A DNA stretch of 34,015 bases from Streptosporangiales bacterium (GTDB taxonomy: Bacteria; Actinomycetota; Actinomycetes; Streptosporangiales; Streptosporangiaceae): NCBI GenBank assembly GCA_009380095.1, contig WHSL01000040.1, positions 1 to 34,015 of the forward strand, given 5' to 3'. The notes beneath the pieces are model-generated. The model had not been told where the DNA came from, did no database searches, and saw only the letters and a list, made by a program, of their open reading frames with translations. Made by a program: the position numbers and the translations under genes. This document shows positions 14,510-23,435 of the stretch, one piece after another. Position 1 is the stretch's first letter; every line of letters starts with the position of its first letter.

Positions 14510-15625
14510 TCAGGCGAGCAGCTCGGACGGCTTGCGGAACGGGAGGCCGTGCGCCTCGGCGACCGGCTCGCTGACGAGCTCCCCGGCGTGCGTGGACAGG
14601 CCCAGCGCCAGCGTGTGGTCGTCCTGGCAGGCGGCCAGCCAGCCCGTGCCGGCGAGCGCGATCGCGTACGGCAGCGTGTCCTTGGTGAGCGCGTGCGTGG
14701 AGGTGTGCGGCACCGCGCCGGGCATGTTCGCCACGCAGTAGAACACCGCGTCGTGCACCCGGAACGTGGGGTCGGCGTGCGTGGTGGGCCGCGAGTCCTC
14801 GAAGCAGCCGCCCTGGTCGATGGCGATGTCCACGAGCACCGAGCCGGGCTTCATGCGCGACACGAGCTCGTTGGAGATCAGCTTGGGGGCCTTCGCGCCG
14901 GGGATCAGTACGGCCCCGATGACCAGGTCGGAGGCGAGCGCGGCCCGCTCGATCTCGTACTTGTTGGACGCGACCGTGGCGACCCGGCCCTGGTAGAGCT
15001 CGTCCACGTGGCGCAGCTTGGCGACCTTGGTGTCCAGCACGGTCACCTGGGCGCCCATGCCGGCGGCGATCTGCGTCGCGTTGAGCCCGGAGACCCCGGC
15101 GCCGATCACCGTGACCCGGGCCGGCGCCACGCCCGGCACGCCGCCCATCAGCACGCCCCGGCCGCCCGCGAACTTCAGCAGCGTCTCGGCGCCGACCTGC
15201 GGCGCGAGCCGTCCGGCCACCTCCGACATGGGGGCCAGCAGCGGCAGCGAACCGTCGGGCAGCTGCACGGTCTCGTACGCGATGGACGTGGTGCCCGCGG
15301 ACAGCAGCGCGTCGGTGCACTCACGCGAGGCGGCGAGGTGCAGGTACGTGAACAGGGTCTGGTCGCGGCGCAGGCGGTGATACTCCTCCGCCACCGGCTC
15401 CTTGACCTTGAGGATCAGCTCGCCGGTGGCCCACACCTCATCCGCGGTGGGCAGGATCCGCGCGCCCGCGGCGGTGTAGTCCTCGTCCGGGATCGCGGAC
15501 CCGGTCCCGGCGTCGTGCTCGATGAAGACCTCGTGGCCGCGTTCCGCGAGCTCGTGCACTCCCGCGGGCGTGATCGCCACCCGGTACTCGTGGTTCTTGA
15601 CCTCGCGGGGGACCCCGATCTTCAA
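14510..15625 (-). CDS. ald: Alanine dehydrogenase
   Basis: The 371-residue protein begins at a TTG (15625) that follows AAGGAGG at ideal spacing, giving the standard N-terminus (M)KIGVPREVKNHEYRVAITP. Further motifs are KVKEPVAEEYHRL, FTYLHLAA with the catalytic His, the NAD-binding VTVIGAGVSGLNATQIAAGMGAQVTVLD fold (written here as its span, near residues 170-200), and VLVDIAIDQGGCFE with the active-site Asp. Ald interconverts L-alanine and pyruvate plus ammonia with NAD(H) and forms hexamers. Length and motifs match the family. It is monocistronic, with a hairpin directly downstream. Confidence 0.95.
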   Translation of the reverse strand: MKIGVPREVKNHEYRVAITPAGVHELAERGHEVFIEHDAGTGSAIPDEDYTAAGARILPTADEVWATGELILKVKEPVAEEYHRLRRDQTLFTYLHLAASRECTDALLSAGTTSIAYETVQLPDGSLPLLAPMSEVAGRLAPQVGAETLLKFAGGRGVLMGGVPGVAPARVTVIGAGVSGLNATQIAAGMGAQVTVLDTKVAKLRHVDELYQGRVATVASNKYEIERAALASDLVIGAVLIPGAKAPKLISNELVSRMKPGSVLVDIAIDQGGCFEDSRPTTHADPTFRVHDAVFYCVANMPGAVPHTSTHALTKDTLPYAIALAGTGWLAACQDDHTLALGLSTHAGELVSEPVAEAHGLPFRKPSELLA

Positions 15626-15780
15626 TTCGTCCTCCTTGACGAACGCGCGCACCCGACGCCTATTACTGTGGCCACCCGCCGGAGCCGCTGCCATGTGCAC
15701 CATGTCTGAGGCTCATGTGTATTACTGACAGGGTGTAATCCGGGGCTCGAGCGTCGTACGGCGGGTGGTGCCGGCGAGGT

Positions 15781-15970
15781 CTTGCGGGCGGCCGCTCGGC
15801 GTGCGAGCACTGCGGCCACCGGCTCGGCGCGGCCGACCTGGTGCCGATCGTGAGCTGGCTGGCGCTGCGCGGCCGCTGCCGGTACTGCCGCCACCCGATC
15901 GCGTGGCGGCACCCCGTGGCGGAGGCCGGGAGGCGTGCTCTTCGCGCTCGTCGCCGGCTGGACGGTCTGA
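15781..15970 (+). pseudogene. Remnant of a prepilin peptidase N-terminal zinc-ribbon domain
   Basis: The plus strand encodes GRSACEHCGHRLGAADLVPIV followed by SWLALRGRCRYCRHPIAWRHPVAEA: the four-cysteine (CxxC...CxxC) domain of type A24 prepilin peptidases, with its LVPxxSWL and WR.P..E landmarks. A one-base slip in a GGG run near 15928-15930 moves the continuation GGVLFALVAGWTV, the start of the first membrane helix, into the next frame, which stops at 15968-15970. The N-terminal helix and the whole aspartyl-protease membrane part are missing. Nothing pilus-related is nearby, so this is an isolated gene relic. The rest of the 365-bp interval (15626-15780) holds the ald leader and an AT-rich patch, but no gene that I can support. 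Confidence 0.6.
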
Positions 15971-15990
15971 GCGGGCCCTCCGGAAACCGC

Positions 15991-17139
15991 CTAGGGGTCG
16001 AGGCCGAGCTCGCGGGCCAGCGCGGGCGGCGGAGTACCGAGCGGCCGCGCCCCCACGTACGCCTCCACCTCGCCGCGTTGCGCGCCCGCACCCTCCAGCA
16101 CCGCGGCCGCCTGGCTCGCGGGCAGCAGGTCGAACCAGCGCGCGGCGAGCGTGGACAGCCCGTCCGAGGCGATCAGCCCGTACAGCCGCAGCCGGGCCAT
16201 GCCGCCGTCGGGGTAGATGTCCATCCGCACGTGGGTGGCGGCCGTGCCCCAGGGCAGCGGGAACCGGTGCCGGGTGTCCGGCCGCAGCGGGGTGCGGGAC
16301 AGCAGCGGCGTCCAGCAGCGCGGGTCGCCCGGGTCGGCGGTGCGCGCGTCGATGGCGGACAGCCGTACCTCGCCGGGCGCGTTGCCGAGGAAGTGGGAGG
16401 TGTCCAGCTCGGCCATCCGCACCACGCCGGGGGCGGCCAGCTCCACGGTCACCCAGTCGTTGCCGGCGCCGCGCCGCCGCCGGGTCTCCCAGCCCTCGCC
16501 CATGGTCGCGGCCTGCCCGGGCATCAGCAGGTTCACCGGCGAGCCGTAGAACATGTCGCTGCACCCGTGGATGGCGCCGCCGTTCTCCAGCGCCGCCAGG
16601 TCCGGCGTGATGCCGGCCAGGGGCCGCGGGTCCGGTACGGGATCGCCGTGTACGCGCAGCCGCGCCACCCCGCCGTCCGGGTCGATGTGCAGCCGTACGT
16701 GCGTGAACCGGTGGCCGTCGGTGACCCGGAACGTGTGCCGGGTGTCGCCCTTGAGCCGGGTCACCGGCACGATCTCCACCCAGTCGGCCTGCTCCAGCTC
16801 GGCCGCCGACGGATACCCCTCAACACCGCAGGCCTGCACCGCACAGGACTCCGGGAAGTTGCCGGTGAAGTGCGCGGTGTCCACCACCACGCTGCGGATC
16901 ACCCCGGGCACGCCGAGCGCGACGACGACCTGGTCGTGCCCGCCGTTGCGGCGCCGCCGCGTCTCCCAGCCGTCGTAGACCTGCCCGCGCGGGCCGAACG
17001 TGCCCGGGCGGAACTCCGGCTCGTGCGGCGCGAGCAGGTTCGCGGCCTCCGCGAAGAACTCGTCGCTGGCGGCCACAACGCGCCCGCCGAGGGTCGCGAC
17101 GGCCAGGTCCGGCAGGCCCGGCTCGGGGGTCTCCGTCAT
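15991..17139 (-). CDS. alc: Allantoicase
   Basis: The 382-residue protein is made of two similar beta-jelly-roll repeats, each with a GWETRRRR motif (DGWETRRRRNGGHDQ in the first half, EGWETRRRRGAGNDW in the second) and matching VVDTAHFTGNFPE / ELDTSHFLGNAPGE and HVRLHIDPDGGVARLRVHG / HVRMDIYPDGGMARLRLYG blocks. Allantoicase hydrolyses allantoate to ureidoglycolate and urea. About 50 residues follow the second repeat (RWFDLLPASQAAAVLEGAG...VGARPLG), which I compare to the start of OHCU decarboxylases. The ATG at 17139 overlaps the allantoinase stop by ATGA. It is the last gene of the purine operon. Confidence 0.93.
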   Translation of the reverse strand: MTETPEPGLPDLAVATLGGRVVAASDEFFAEAANLLAPHEPEFRPGTFGPRGQVYDGWETRRRRNGGHDQVVVALGVPGVIRSVVVDTAHFTGNFPESCAVQACGVEGYPSAAELEQADWVEIVPVTRLKGDTRHTFRVTDGHRFTHVRLHIDPDGGVARLRVHGDPVPDPRPLAGITPDLAALENGGAIHGCSDMFYGSPVNLLMPGQAATMGEGWETRRRRGAGNDWVTVELAAPGVVRMAELDTSHFLGNAPGEVRLSAIDARTADPGDPRCWTPLLSRTPLRPDTRHRFPLPWGTAATHVRMDIYPDGGMARLRLYGLIASDGLSTLAARWFDLLPASQAAAVLEGAGAQRGEVEAYVGARPLGTPPPALARELGLDP

Positions 17140-18482
17140 CCACGCTCCCGGGAGATGAGTCGGCCGAGGGGACGGTCGGCGGCGCCGTCGCCGCGGTCCG
17201 CGGAGTACACCATGGCCCCCGCGAGCCACGTCGCGTGCACCCGCCCCGTCAGCGTACGTCCCTCGTACGGAGTGATCTTATGGCGGTGCCGCAGACCCTC
17301 CGGGCGGACCGTCCAGGTGGCGGCCGGGTCGAAGGCGACCAGGTCGGCGCGGGCGCCCACCTCGATGCGGCCGCGCCCCTGCAGGCCGGCGAGCCGCGCC
17401 GGGCCCTCCGCCATCCAGGCCGCGAGGTCGTTCAGCGTGTGCCCGCGGATCTCCGCCGCCGTCCAGGTCACCGAGAGACCCATCTGCAGACCCGCGATGC
17501 CGCCCCAGGCCACGCCGAAGTCGCCCGCGTCCAGCTTCTTCAGCTCCGGCGCGCAGGGGGAGTGGTCGGAGACGACGCAGTCGATGTCGCCGCCGGCCAG
17601 GGCCCGCCACAGCGCCTCCCGGTTGGCCGCGGACCTGATCGGCGGGCAGGCCTTGAACTCGGTGGCGCCGTCCGGGACCTCCTCGGCGGCGAAGTACAGG
17701 TAGTGCGGGCAGGTCTCCGCGCTGACCGCGACGCCGCTGGCGCGGGCCGCGCCGATCAGCGGGGCCGCCTCGGACGCCGCCAGGTGCACGATGTGCGCGC
17801 GGCCGCCCGTACCGCCCGCGGCGCCGATCACCGAGCGCACCGCCTGCCACTCCGCGGTGCCGGGGCGGGAGGCGGCGAACCCGTCATAACCGGGCCCGGA
17901 GGCCTCGCGCAGCTCGGCCGGGTCCTCCGCGTGCACCAGCAGCAGCCCGCCGAACTCCGCGAGCTCGGCCAGCGCCACCCGCAGCTCCTTCGTGGACAGC
18001 GGCGGGAACTCCGGCACGCCCGAGTCGGAGAGGAAGCACTTGACGCCGAACACCCCGGCCTCGTGCAGCTCCCGCAGCCGGCCCAGGTTGTCCGGTACGG
18101 CCCCGCCCCAGAAGCCCACGTCCACGTGCACGTGCCCGTCCGCGGCGGCCCGCTTGGCGCGCAGCGCCTCGGCGTCCAGCGTGGCCGGCACGCTGTTCAG
18201 CGGCATGTCGATGAGCGTGGTGATGCCGCCCGCCGCGGCCGCCTCGGTGGCGGTGGCGAAGCCCTCCCAGTCGCCCCGGCCGGGCTCGTTGACGTGCACG
18301 TGCGTGTCCACCAGGCCGGGCAGCAGCGCGATCTCGCCCAGGTCGACGACGGCGCGCGCGGATGGCCGTTCGTCGTAGGGGACCACCCCCGCGATACGGC
18401 CTTCGCGCACGGTGACGGCGGCGGCCAGCGGACCGCCGGGCGTCACCACGCTGTGTGAGCGGATCACCAGGTCGTACGGCAC
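17136..18482 (-). CDS. allB: Allantoinase
   Basis: The 448-residue amidohydrolase has the HxH metal motif His61/His63 in DTHVHVNEPG, the bridging lysine Lys148 in FGVKCFLSDSG, His184 in LLLVHAEDP, a second metal histidine in AHIVHLAAS, and the catalytic Asp in VVSDHSPC. Together these identify AllB-type allantoinase, which opens the ring of (S)-allantoin to allantoate. It starts at GTG with AAGGGG nine bases upstream. A 54-bp gap separates it from the xanthine dehydrogenase Mo subunit, the largest gap in the operon, and an ATGA overlap joins it to allantoicase. Confidence 0.94.
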   Translation of the reverse strand: MPYDLVIRSHSVVTPGGPLAAAVTVREGRIAGVVPYDERPSARAVVDLGEIALLPGLVDTHVHVNEPGRGDWEGFATATEAAAAGGITTLIDMPLNSVPATLDAEALRAKRAAADGHVHVDVGFWGGAVPDNLGRLRELHEAGVFGVKCFLSDSGVPEFPPLSTKELRVALAELAEFGGLLLVHAEDPAELREASGPGYDGFAASRPGTAEWQAVRSVIGAAGGTGGRAHIVHLAASEAAPLIGAARASGVAVSAETCPHYLYFAAEEVPDGATEFKACPPIRSAANREALWRALAGGDIDCVVSDHSPCAPELKKLDAGDFGVAWGGIAGLQMGLSVTWTAAEIRGHTLNDLAAWMAEGPARLAGLQGRGRIEVGARADLVAFDPAATWTVRPEGLRHRHKITPYEGRTLTGRVHATWLAGAMVYSADRGDGAADRPLGRLISRERG

Positions 18483-18536
18483 GCCGAAGTTCCCCTTCCA
18501 GCCCCGCTTCTTGAGGCCCTGGGGCTGTCAGTACTA

Positions 18537-20750
18537 CTACCTTCCGGCCTCCACGGATAGACCCTCCGCGGTGATGTGCTCGGGCCGGACCGGCACACGG
18601 TTCAGATTACGGCCGGTGGCGGCGCGTACGGCCGCCACGATCGCCGGTGTCGAGGAAATCGTGGGCGGCTCGCCGACGCCGCGGACCCCGTACGGGGCGT
18701 TCGGGTCGGCCAGCTCCAGCACGTCCAGGCTCATCGGCGGCATGTCCAGCACGGTCGGGATCAGGTAGTCGGTGAACGAGGGGTTGACGATCTCCCCGTC
18801 GCGCACCTGGATCTCCTCCATCAGCGCCAGCCCCAGCCCCTGCGCGCTGCCGCCGTGGATCTGCCCGGCCACCGCGAGCGGGTTGACCGCCTTGCCGACG
18901 TCCTGCGCGGTGGCGAGCTCGACGACCTTGACGAGCCCGAGCCCGAGGTCCACGTCCACCACGGCGCGGTGCGCGGCGAACGCGTACTGCACGTGCGCGA
19001 AGCCCTGCCCGGTGACCGGGTCCAGCGGGGACGTGGGCCGGTGCCGCCACTCCACGGTCGCGTCGATGACCTCGTCGCCGAGCGAGGCCGGGTCCCGGCC
19101 GGCGAGCCGGTCCCGGACCTTCGCACAGGCGGCCCGTACCGCCCCGGTCGTCATGTACGTCTGCCGGGACGCCGAGGAGGAGCCGGCCCCGCCCACGGAG
19201 GTGTCCGCCGGCGCGATCATCACCCGGTCCACCCCGAGCTCCGTACGGACGACCTGTTCCTGCACGGTGACCAGTCCCTGCCCCACCTCGCAGGCCGCGG
19301 TGAAGACCGTCGCCACCGGCTCGCCGCCGGTCACCTCCAGGCGCACGCGCGCGGTCGCGAAGTCGTCGAACCCCTCGGAGAAGCACACGTTCTTGATGCT
19401 CACCCCGTAGCCGACGCCGCGCACCACGTCCTCGCCGTGCGTGGTGCCGCCGACGCCACCGGGCATCGCGCGGAGATCCGTGGACCGCTGCGGCGGCAAC
19501 GGCCGGTCTCGGACGCGCCGGACGAGCTCGGCCACCGGCGCGGGGAAGTCCAGCACCTGGCCGGTGATCGCGGCCGACCCCTCGCGCATCGCGTTGCGGA
19601 TCCGGATCTCCGCCGGGTCCAGCCCGCAGGCCGCGGCCAGCCGGTCCATCTGCGACTCGTAGCCGAAGCAGGCCTGCACCGCGCCGAAGCCGCGCATCGC
19701 GCCGCACGGCGGGTTGTTGGTGTAGAGCGCGTACACGTCGACGTGCGCGTTCGGGACCTCGTACGGGCCCGCCGCGTGCGTCGCGGCGTTGCCCGCCACC
19801 GCCTGCGAGGTGGACGCGTACGCGCCGCCGTCCAGCAGGATCTCCGCCTTCACGTAGACGAGCCGGCCCTCGCGGGTGGCGCCGTGCTCGTACCGGAGGA
19901 TCGCCGGGTGCCGGTGCACGTGGCCGAAGAACGACTCCTCGCGGGAGTACACCATCTTCACCGGGCGGCCGGTGCGCAGTGCCAGCAGGCAGGCGTGGAT
20001 CTGCATGGACAGATCCTCGCGGGCGCCGAACGCACCGCCCACCCCGGACAGGTGCAGCCGGACCAGCTCCGGCGCCAGCCCCAGCGCGGCCGCCACCTGG
20101 TCCCGGTCGACGTGCAGCCACTGGGTCGCGATGTAGAGGTCCACGCCGCCGTCCGCGGCCGGGACCGCCAGGCCCGACTCCGGGCCGAGGAACGCCTGGT
20201 CCTGCATGCCCACCGTGTACTCGCCGGTGACCACGACCTCGGCGGTGGGCTGCGGGTCGCCGCGCCGGATCGGCACGTGCCGGACCAGGTTGCCGCCGGG
20301 GTGCAGCTGCGGCGAGCCGTCGTCCAGCGCGCGGCGCGGGTCGGTGAGCGGCTCCAGCACCGTGTAGTCCACGGCCACCTCGGCGGCGGCGCGCCGGGCC
20401 GTCTCGGGGTGGTCCGCCGCCACCAGCGCCACCGGCTCGCCCTGATACCGCACCGTGTCGCGGGCGAGCACCGGCTGGTCGGGTACGTCGAGCCCGTACA
20501 CGGCGCGGCCGGGCACGTCCTCCGCGGTGAGCGCCGCGGCCACCCCCCGTACGGCCAGCGCGGGCCCGACGTCGACCCCGTGGATCTCCGCGCGCGGGTG
20601 CGGGGCGCGCACCGTGACGCCCCACAGCATGCCGGTCAGGTACAGGTCGGAGGAGAACGCGAACGCCCCGGTGACCTTGGGGGTGCCGTCCGGCCGCGCG
20701 GTGCTGTCGCCGATCCGGCCGGTGCGTTCGCCGACGCGTGGCGTGGTCAT
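18537..20750 (-). CDS. Xanthine dehydrogenase, molybdopterin-binding large subunit
   Basis: The 737-residue protein shows the Mo-hydroxylase large-subunit pattern: the N-terminal hammerhead domain (DGTPKVTGAFAFSSDL, GAAL-type TAEDVPG), then QDQAFLGPESGLAVP, the GVGGAFGAREDL cofactor loop, GAMRGFGAVQACFGYE, GSSSASRQTYMTTGA, and the catalytic glutamate Glu694 in RGVGEPPT. It binds the Mo-pterin cofactor and oxidises (hypo)xanthine to urate together with the FAD and 2Fe-2S subunits encoded just upstream. The deaminase gene is inserted between the subunit genes, and its stop overlaps this start by ATGA. Specificity for xanthine is inferred from the operon. Confidence 0.9.
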   Translation of the reverse strand: MTTPRVGERTGRIGDSTARPDGTPKVTGAFAFSSDLYLTGMLWGVTVRAPHPRAEIHGVDVGPALAVRGVAAALTAEDVPGRAVYGLDVPDQPVLARDTVRYQGEPVALVAADHPETARRAAAEVAVDYTVLEPLTDPRRALDDGSPQLHPGGNLVRHVPIRRGDPQPTAEVVVTGEYTVGMQDQAFLGPESGLAVPAADGGVDLYIATQWLHVDRDQVAAALGLAPELVRLHLSGVGGAFGAREDLSMQIHACLLALRTGRPVKMVYSREESFFGHVHRHPAILRYEHGATREGRLVYVKAEILLDGGAYASTSQAVAGNAATHAAGPYEVPNAHVDVYALYTNNPPCGAMRGFGAVQACFGYESQMDRLAAACGLDPAEIRIRNAMREGSAAITGQVLDFPAPVAELVRRVRDRPLPPQRSTDLRAMPGGVGGTTHGEDVVRGVGYGVSIKNVCFSEGFDDFATARVRLEVTGGEPVATVFTAACEVGQGLVTVQEQVVRTELGVDRVMIAPADTSVGGAGSSSASRQTYMTTGAVRAACAKVRDRLAGRDPASLGDEVIDATVEWRHRPTSPLDPVTGQGFAHVQYAFAAHRAVVDVDLGLGLVKVVELATAQDVGKAVNPLAVAGQIHGGSAQGLGLALMEEIQVRDGEIVNPSFTDYLIPTVLDMPPMSLDVLELADPNAPYGVRGVGEPPTISSTPAIVAAVRAATGRNLNRVPVRPEHITAEGLSVEAGR

Positions 20751-22099
20751 GCCGCCCCCTCCAGCCGGCCGCGCGCCGCCAGCGCCGCGGAGAGCAGTTT
20801 CGCCTCGTCGGCGGTGCGCAGCTCGTCGTCCTCGACCAGCGTGCGGCCGCCGGCGAGGAGCAGCGTGAGGGGCGCGGGCGGGCCGAAGACCAGCGCGGTC
20901 ACCGGGTCGGCGATCGCCGCGTGGCCGGGCCCGTCCAGCCGCCAGAGCGCGATGTCGGCCTGCTTGCCCGGCTCCAGCGAGCCGAGCTCGGCGTCGCGGC
21001 CCAGGCAGCGCGCGCCGCCCAGCGTCGCCAGCTCCAGCGCCTGTCGCGCGGTCAGGGCCCGTGGCCCGCCCCGTGCCCGGGCCATCAACAGTGCTTGGTG
21101 CATCTCGCCGGCCAGCCGGGTGCCCTCCGAGGAGGCGGCGCCGTCCACGCCGAGCCCCACCGGCGCGCCCGCGCGCAGCAGCTCCGGTACGCCCGCGATG
21201 CCCGCGCCGAGCCGTGCGTTGGAGGTCGGGCAGTGCGCCACCCCGGTGCCCTCCGCGCCGAACCGCCTGATCGCCGCCTCGTCCAGGTGCACCGCGTGCG
21301 CGAACCACACGTCCGCGCCGGACCAGCCCAGCTCGGCGACGTAGTCGGCAGGGGAGAGGTCGAACCGCTCCCGGCAGAACTCGTCCTCCTCCACCGTCTC
21401 GGCGAGGTGCGTGTGCAGCCGTACGCCGTACGCGCGGGCCAGCGCCGCCGACTCCCGCATCAGCTCCGACGTGCTGGAGAACGGCGAGCACGGGCCTACG
21501 GCAAGGCGCAGGAACGAGTCCGGCGCCGGGTCGTGGTGGGCCTCGATCGCCGCCGCGCTGGCGGCGATCGCGACGCCCAGGTCCTCGGTCACGTCGTCCG
21601 GCGGCAGCCCGCCGCGGGACTCGCCGAGGTCCATCGACCCGCGGCAGAGGTGCAGCCGCACGCCCACCTCGGCGCCCGCGGCGACCTCCGCGGCCACCAG
21701 GTCGCCCGACCCCGGCGGGAACAGGTACGGGTGGTCGGCCACCGTCGTCGCGCCGGACCGGGCCAGCCAGGCCAGCCCCGCCGCGGCGGCGGCCCCGGTC
21801 ATCGCCGCGTCCACGTGCCGCCACACCGGATACAGCGCGGTCAGCCACTCGAACAGCGTGGCCTCGGGGACGCGGCCCTGGGTGAGCCACTGGTACAGGT
21901 GGTGGTGGGTGTTGACCAGCCCGGGCGTGGCGAGGTGGCCGGGCGCGCGCACCCGCCGGCCCGGCGTGTCGGCCGGTGCCGGACCCGCTCCCACGGCGGC
22001 GATGGCGCCGTCCCGGACCACGACGTGGCCGTCCGCGTACTCGGTGCCCGCGCCGTCCACGGTGGCGACGGCGCAGCCCTCGATCACCAGGTCCGTCAC
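20747..22099 (-). CDS. 8-oxoguanine deaminase (guanine-deaminase-type amidohydrolase)
   Basis: The 450-residue amidohydrolase has NTHHHLYQWLTQG at 63-75, including the HxH pair His65/His67, then RLHTHLAET, WFAHAVHLDE, GVAHCPTSNARLGAG and LGVDGAASSEG with the catalytic Asp. The HHHxYQ signature and the SSTSELM / CPTSN motifs match the group annotated as 8-oxoguanine deaminase, related to the AtzA/TrzN family. The enzyme would convert 8-oxoguanine directly to urate; guanine deamination to xanthine is the alternative, and either fits the operon. It starts at GTG after GGGGAGGGGAGATC and overlaps the 2Fe-2S subunit gene by GTGA. Confidence 0.85.
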   Translation of the reverse strand: MTDLVIEGCAVATVDGAGTEYADGHVVVRDGAIAAVGAGPAPADTPGRRVRAPGHLATPGLVNTHHHLYQWLTQGRVPEATLFEWLTALYPVWRHVDAAMTGAAAAAGLAWLARSGATTVADHPYLFPPGSGDLVAAEVAAGAEVGVRLHLCRGSMDLGESRGGLPPDDVTEDLGVAIAASAAAIEAHHDPAPDSFLRLAVGPCSPFSSTSELMRESAALARAYGVRLHTHLAETVEEDEFCRERFDLSPADYVAELGWSGADVWFAHAVHLDEAAIRRFGAEGTGVAHCPTSNARLGAGIAGVPELLRAGAPVGLGVDGAASSEGTRLAGEMHQALLMARARGGPRALTARQALELATLGGARCLGRDAELGSLEPGKQADIALWRLDGPGHAAIADPVTALVFGPPAPLTLLLAGGRTLVEDDELRTADEAKLLSAALAARGRLEGAA

Positions 22100-22572
22100 G
22101 ATCTCCCCTCCCCGCCGCGCTCGGCCGCCAGCCGTACGGCGGCCAGGATGTGCTCGTAGCCCGTGCACCGGCACAGGTTCCCCGCCAGCGCCTCCCGCAC
22201 GTCCGCCTCGGCCGGGTCCGGCGTACGGGCCAGCAGGTCGTGCACCGCCACCACCAGCCCCGGCGTGCAGAACCCGCACTGCACCGCGCCCGCGTCGAGG
22301 AACGCCCGCTGCACCGGGTCCAGGGCGTCGCCGTCCGCGAGCCCTTCCACGGTGACCACCTCGGCGCCCTCGGCCTGCCCGGCCGCGACCAGGCACGCGC
22401 ACACCACCGTGCCGTCCAGGTACACCGTGCACGATCCGCATTCGCCCTGCTCGCAGGCGTTCTTCGCGCCGGGCAGGCCGAGCCGCTCGCGGAGCACGTA
22501 GAGCAGGCTCTCGCCCTCCCACACGTCGTCGGCGACCTGCGGCTCGCCGTTCACCGTCAGCTCTACGCGCAT
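22096..22572 (-). CDS. Xanthine dehydrogenase, 2Fe-2S subunit
   Basis: The 158-residue protein has the two clusters of this family: a plant-type ferredoxin site with Cys40, Cys45, Cys48 and Cys60 (ACEQGECGSC...C), and a C-terminal helical site with Cys99, Cys102, Cys134 and Cys136 (QCGFCTPG and NLCRCTGYE). It passes electrons from the Mo site to FAD. The ATG at 22572 overlaps the end of the FAD subunit gene by 10 bp. All eight ligands are present. Confidence 0.95.
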   Translation of the reverse strand: MRVELTVNGEPQVADDVWEGESLLYVLRERLGLPGAKNACEQGECGSCTVYLDGTVVCACLVAAGQAEGAEVVTVEGLADGDALDPVQRAFLDAGAVQCGFCTPGLVVAVHDLLARTPDPAEADVREALAGNLCRCTGYEHILAAVRLAAERGGEGRS

Positions 22573-23435
22573 CCCGCGCCCCCCTCGCAGTGGTCCGCCC
22601 AGGCCCAGGTCAGGGTGCGCCGGGCCAGCACGCGCAGCACGTGCGCGCGATAGTCGGCGGTGCCCCGGACGTCGTCGATGGGCCGCGCCGCGCCGGCCAC
22701 CAGCTCGGCGAACTCGCCGATCACCGGGCCGGGCAGCGCGTCCCGCTTCTCCCAGCGGTCCGCCAGCTCGCCGGCCAGGAATTCCTCGGCCGCGTACGCG
22801 CGAAGCGGTGTCGGCCCGGCCGAGCCGATGCCCGTGCCGACCCCCTCGCCGGGGCGCAGCGCCAGCGCGAACGAGCACACCGCGATCACCATGGCGTTGC
22901 GGGTGCCGACCTTGGCGAAGTACTGCGGGCCGGTCGCCGGGCGGGCGCGGAAGCCCGCGATCAGCTCGTCCGGCTCCAGCACCGAGCGCTTGGGCCCGGC
23001 GAAGAACTCCTCGACGGCCACCCGCCGGGCGCCCCGTACGGACTCCAGCTCCACCTCGGCGCCGCCCGCCAGCAGCGGCGGGTGCGCGTCGCCCGCGGGG
23101 GAGGCCGAGCCCAGGTTGCCGCCCGCGGTGCCGCGGTTGCGGATCTGCGGCGAGCCGACGGTCCGCGACGCCGCGGCCAGCGCGGGCAGCCGGTCGGCCA
23201 GCTCGGAGACCAGCCGCGCGTAGGTGACGCCCGCGCCGACCCGGAGCGCGTCTCCGTCGGGTGCCCACGTGCGCAGCTCCGGGATCGCGGTCAGGTCGAG
23301 CAGCGCGTTCGGGCGGGCGCGGCCGAAGTTGACGTCGACCATTACGTCGGTCCCGCCCATGAGCGGCAGGGCGTCCGGGAACTCGGCCTTGGCCCCCAGG
23401 GCCTCGGCCCACGTGTGCGGGCGCAGGAACCTCAT
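22563..23435 (-). CDS. Xanthine dehydrogenase, FAD-binding subunit
   Basis: The 290-residue protein is a CoxM/CutM-type FAD subunit: FLRPHTWAEALG, LMGGTDVMVDVNFGRARP as the first FAD loop, and SPQIRNRGTAGGNLGSASPAGD with the TAGGN motif at 103-107; the C-terminal domain ends with RPIDDVRGTADYRAHVLRVLARR. It hands electrons from the 2Fe-2S subunit to the final acceptor. The ATG at 23435 overlaps the uricase stop by one base. The small-subunit order FAD then 2Fe-2S is usual; the Mo subunit follows after the deaminase gene. Confidence 0.93.
   Translation of the reverse strand: MRFLRPHTWAEALGAKAEFPDALPLMGGTDVMVDVNFGRARPNALLDLTAIPELRTWAPDGDALRVGAGVTYARLVSELADRLPALAAASRTVGSPQIRNRGTAGGNLGSASPAGDAHPPLLAGGAEVELESVRGARRVAVEEFFAGPKRSVLEPDELIAGFRARPATGPQYFAKVGTRNAMVIAVCSFALALRPGEGVGTGIGSAGPTPLRAYAAEEFLAGELADRWEKRDALPGPVIGEFAELVAGAARPIDDVRGTADYRAHVLRVLARRTLTWAWADHCEGGAGCA

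Noticed and set aside
18537-21890. Xanthine dehydrogenase Mo subunit extended upstream to 21890
   Set aside because: The extra part is a shadow of the deaminase gene. Homology begins at the ATG at 20750, which overlaps the deaminase stop by ATGA.
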